Below, in pieces: positions 6,153-6,737 of a stretch of DNA of 6,737 nt. Made by a program: the position numbers and the translations under genes. Position 1 is the first letter of the stretch. Every line of letters starts with the position of its first letter. The DNA is from Dehalococcoidia bacterium (lineage in GTDB: Bacteria; Chloroflexota; Dehalococcoidia; Dehalococcoidales; Fen-1064): NCBI GenBank assembly GCA_011192055.1, contig DUES01000059.1:1-6737 (forward strand), given 5' to 3'. The notes below the pieces were generated by a model, which had not been told where the DNA came from, ran no database searches, and saw only the letters and a list, made by a program, of their open reading frames with translations.

Positions 6153-6511
6153 TTTGACATCCTCTCAATCGCCTCATTGACGGATATTTCTCCATTCTCA
6201 AGCTGGACTAAAACATCCGTCTGCGAGGAAACCGGTACCGTTTCGACGAACTGGAAGTTCTCGCTGATCCGGTTCAGCCGGTTCTTGACTGTCGGGTAGC
6301 TGATTCCGAAGACCTGCTCCATCTCCTTGATAGACCCATGGCTGCGGACAAAGGCCATCACGAAGACCTGGTCTTCAGCGGACAGTCGTGCCAGTGGTGG
6401 CACCTCAAAGCTACCCTCGATGGCGATATCACCATCCGCCAAGCGAACCTTTTCTATGGTAGCGGGCACTCCGTGTGCAAAACGTATCAGTTCTTGCCAG
6501 TCCCTTGACAT
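6149..6511 (-). CDS. DUF2089-like helix-turn-helix protein without zinc ribbon
   Basis: A 120-residue probable DNA-binding regulator. The central part (residues 31-84) follows the DUF2089 pattern: IEGSFEVPPLARLSAEDQVFVMAFVRSHGSIKEMEQ (in two stretches) and the recognition-helix region GISYPTVKNRLNRI. Many DUF2089 proteins begin with a four-cysteine zinc ribbon, but this one contains no cysteine at all and instead has MSRDWQELIRFAHGVPATIE. The last 23 residues (DVLVQLENGEISVNEAIERM) form a SHOCT-like helical module like that opening the protein two genes downstream. The start is certain: the 11-base TAAGGAGGTGA lies six bases before the ATG. It overlaps the membrane-protein gene by four bases and starts 35 bases after a partial upstream gene, so it is probably mid-operon. 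Targets and signal are unknown; autoregulation would be a natural guess. Confidence 0.85.
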   Translation of the reverse strand: MSRDWQELIRFAHGVPATIEKVRLADGDIAIEGSFEVPPLARLSAEDQVFVMAFVRSHGSIKEMEQVFGISYPTVKNRLNRISENFQFVETVPVSSQTDVLVQLENGEISVNEAIERMSK

Positions 6512-6517
6512 GCTTGG

Positions 6518-6528
6518 TCACCTCCTTA
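6518..6528 (-). promoter_or_regulatory. Full-length Shine-Dalgarno of the DUF2089-like gene
   Basis: TAAGGAGGTGA on the minus strand, six bases before the ATG at 6511-6509, complements the usual 16S rRNA 3' end over all 11 positions. This implies strong initiation of the first complete gene of the operon, and by coupling of the next. Confidence 0.85.
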
Positions 6529-6546
6529 TACTACATTCCTGATAGA

Positions 6547-6737
6547 CTAGTGCATCCGGACAGTTGATGGTGAGTTTGCCATACCTAGTTCCTTCAGCTT
6601 CTGACCGAACGATATCAGGACTTCCCCGGTTGCGACGGCTATCCGGGTCCCAAACCCGGTACGACTACCACCGGTCTTCGACACGACACGCAGAGCTTCA
6701 ATACGAGCCCTGAGTTCACCGCGCCGGTCACGTAACT
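6547..6737 (-). CDS. Unrecognised basic protein, C-terminal 62 residues (cut by window edge)
   Basis: A frame entering from the right edge stays open for 62 codons to a TAG at 6549-6547. It begins LRDRRGELRARIEALRVVSK, continues through a glycine- and arginine-rich stretch (TGGSRTGFGTR) into an amphipathic helix (IAVATGEVLISFGQKLKELG), and ends SPSTVRMH. I do not recognise the family. The helical, Arg-rich start and small-residue helix look like protein rather than random frame, and at least one alternative minus-strand frame is stopped. The stop lies only 35 bases before the DUF2089-like gene's ATG, with no clear promoter between, so the two are probably co-transcribed. The length and start are outside the window. 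A non-coding leader is the alternative. Confidence 0.5.
   Translation of the reverse strand, partial: LRDRRGELRARIEALRVVSKTGGSRTGFGTRIAVATGEVLISFGQKLKELGMANSPSTVRMH

Noticed and set aside
6643..6659. CCGGGT/ACCCGG palindrome with a five-base loop near the right edge
   Set aside because: A 6-bp GC stem inside the apparent coding frame of the partial gene, with no U run on either side; a chance structure is likely.

Overview
This is a bacterial window of moderate GC content with dense gene packing. All complete genes lie on the minus strand, and one truncated plus-strand gene enters from the left edge. The gene content suggests an anaerobe: a 4-hydroxybutyryl-CoA dehydratase with its oxygen-sensitive 4Fe-4S ligands intact, a short-chain acyl-CoA dehydrogenase, and a DUF2089/SHOCT-like/GIN-domain operon of a kind I associate with Chloroflexota (Dehalococcoidia-like) and clostridial genomes. 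The phylum is inferred from family resemblance only; no rRNA or other phylogenetic marker is present.

Left part (1-3209). The C-terminal end of a zinc-type (MDR) alcohol dehydrogenase on the plus strand (2-280) converges with a minus-strand metabolic pair. That pair is an acyl-CoA dehydrogenase (1919-3055) followed 49 bases later by 4-hydroxybutyryl-CoA dehydratase (403-1869). The products can be joined on paper as 4-hydroxybutyryl-CoA to crotonyl-CoA to butyryl-CoA. The convergent gap holds two hairpins, one followed by a six-T run in the minus direction. The 154-base gap upstream of the acyl-CoA dehydrogenase holds a terminator-like stem for the preceding gene and a weak promoter candidate.

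Middle (3210-4505). A 12-helix MFS exporter of the EntS/MFS_3 type.

Right part (4596-6737). A compact minus-strand operon, in transcription order: the C-terminal 62 codons of an unrecognised basic protein (cut by the window edge); a cysteine-free DUF2089-like helix-turn-helix protein; a small membrane protein joined to it by an ATGA overlap; a SHOCT-like (YvlB/LiaX-type N-terminus) protein; and a GIN/DUF2807 beta-helix protein with nine SGAS-type repeats and no signal peptide. The most interesting observation is module sharing. The helical 'L-x-x-G-x-I-x-V-x-E-A' module closes the DUF2089 protein and opens the SHOCT-like protein. A separate helix plus beta-hairpin module closes both the membrane protein and the SHOCT-like protein. 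The SHOCT-like protein therefore carries one module of each neighbour, which suggests it bridges a DNA-binding protein and a membrane protein in an envelope-stress-type circuit. This linkage is inference.
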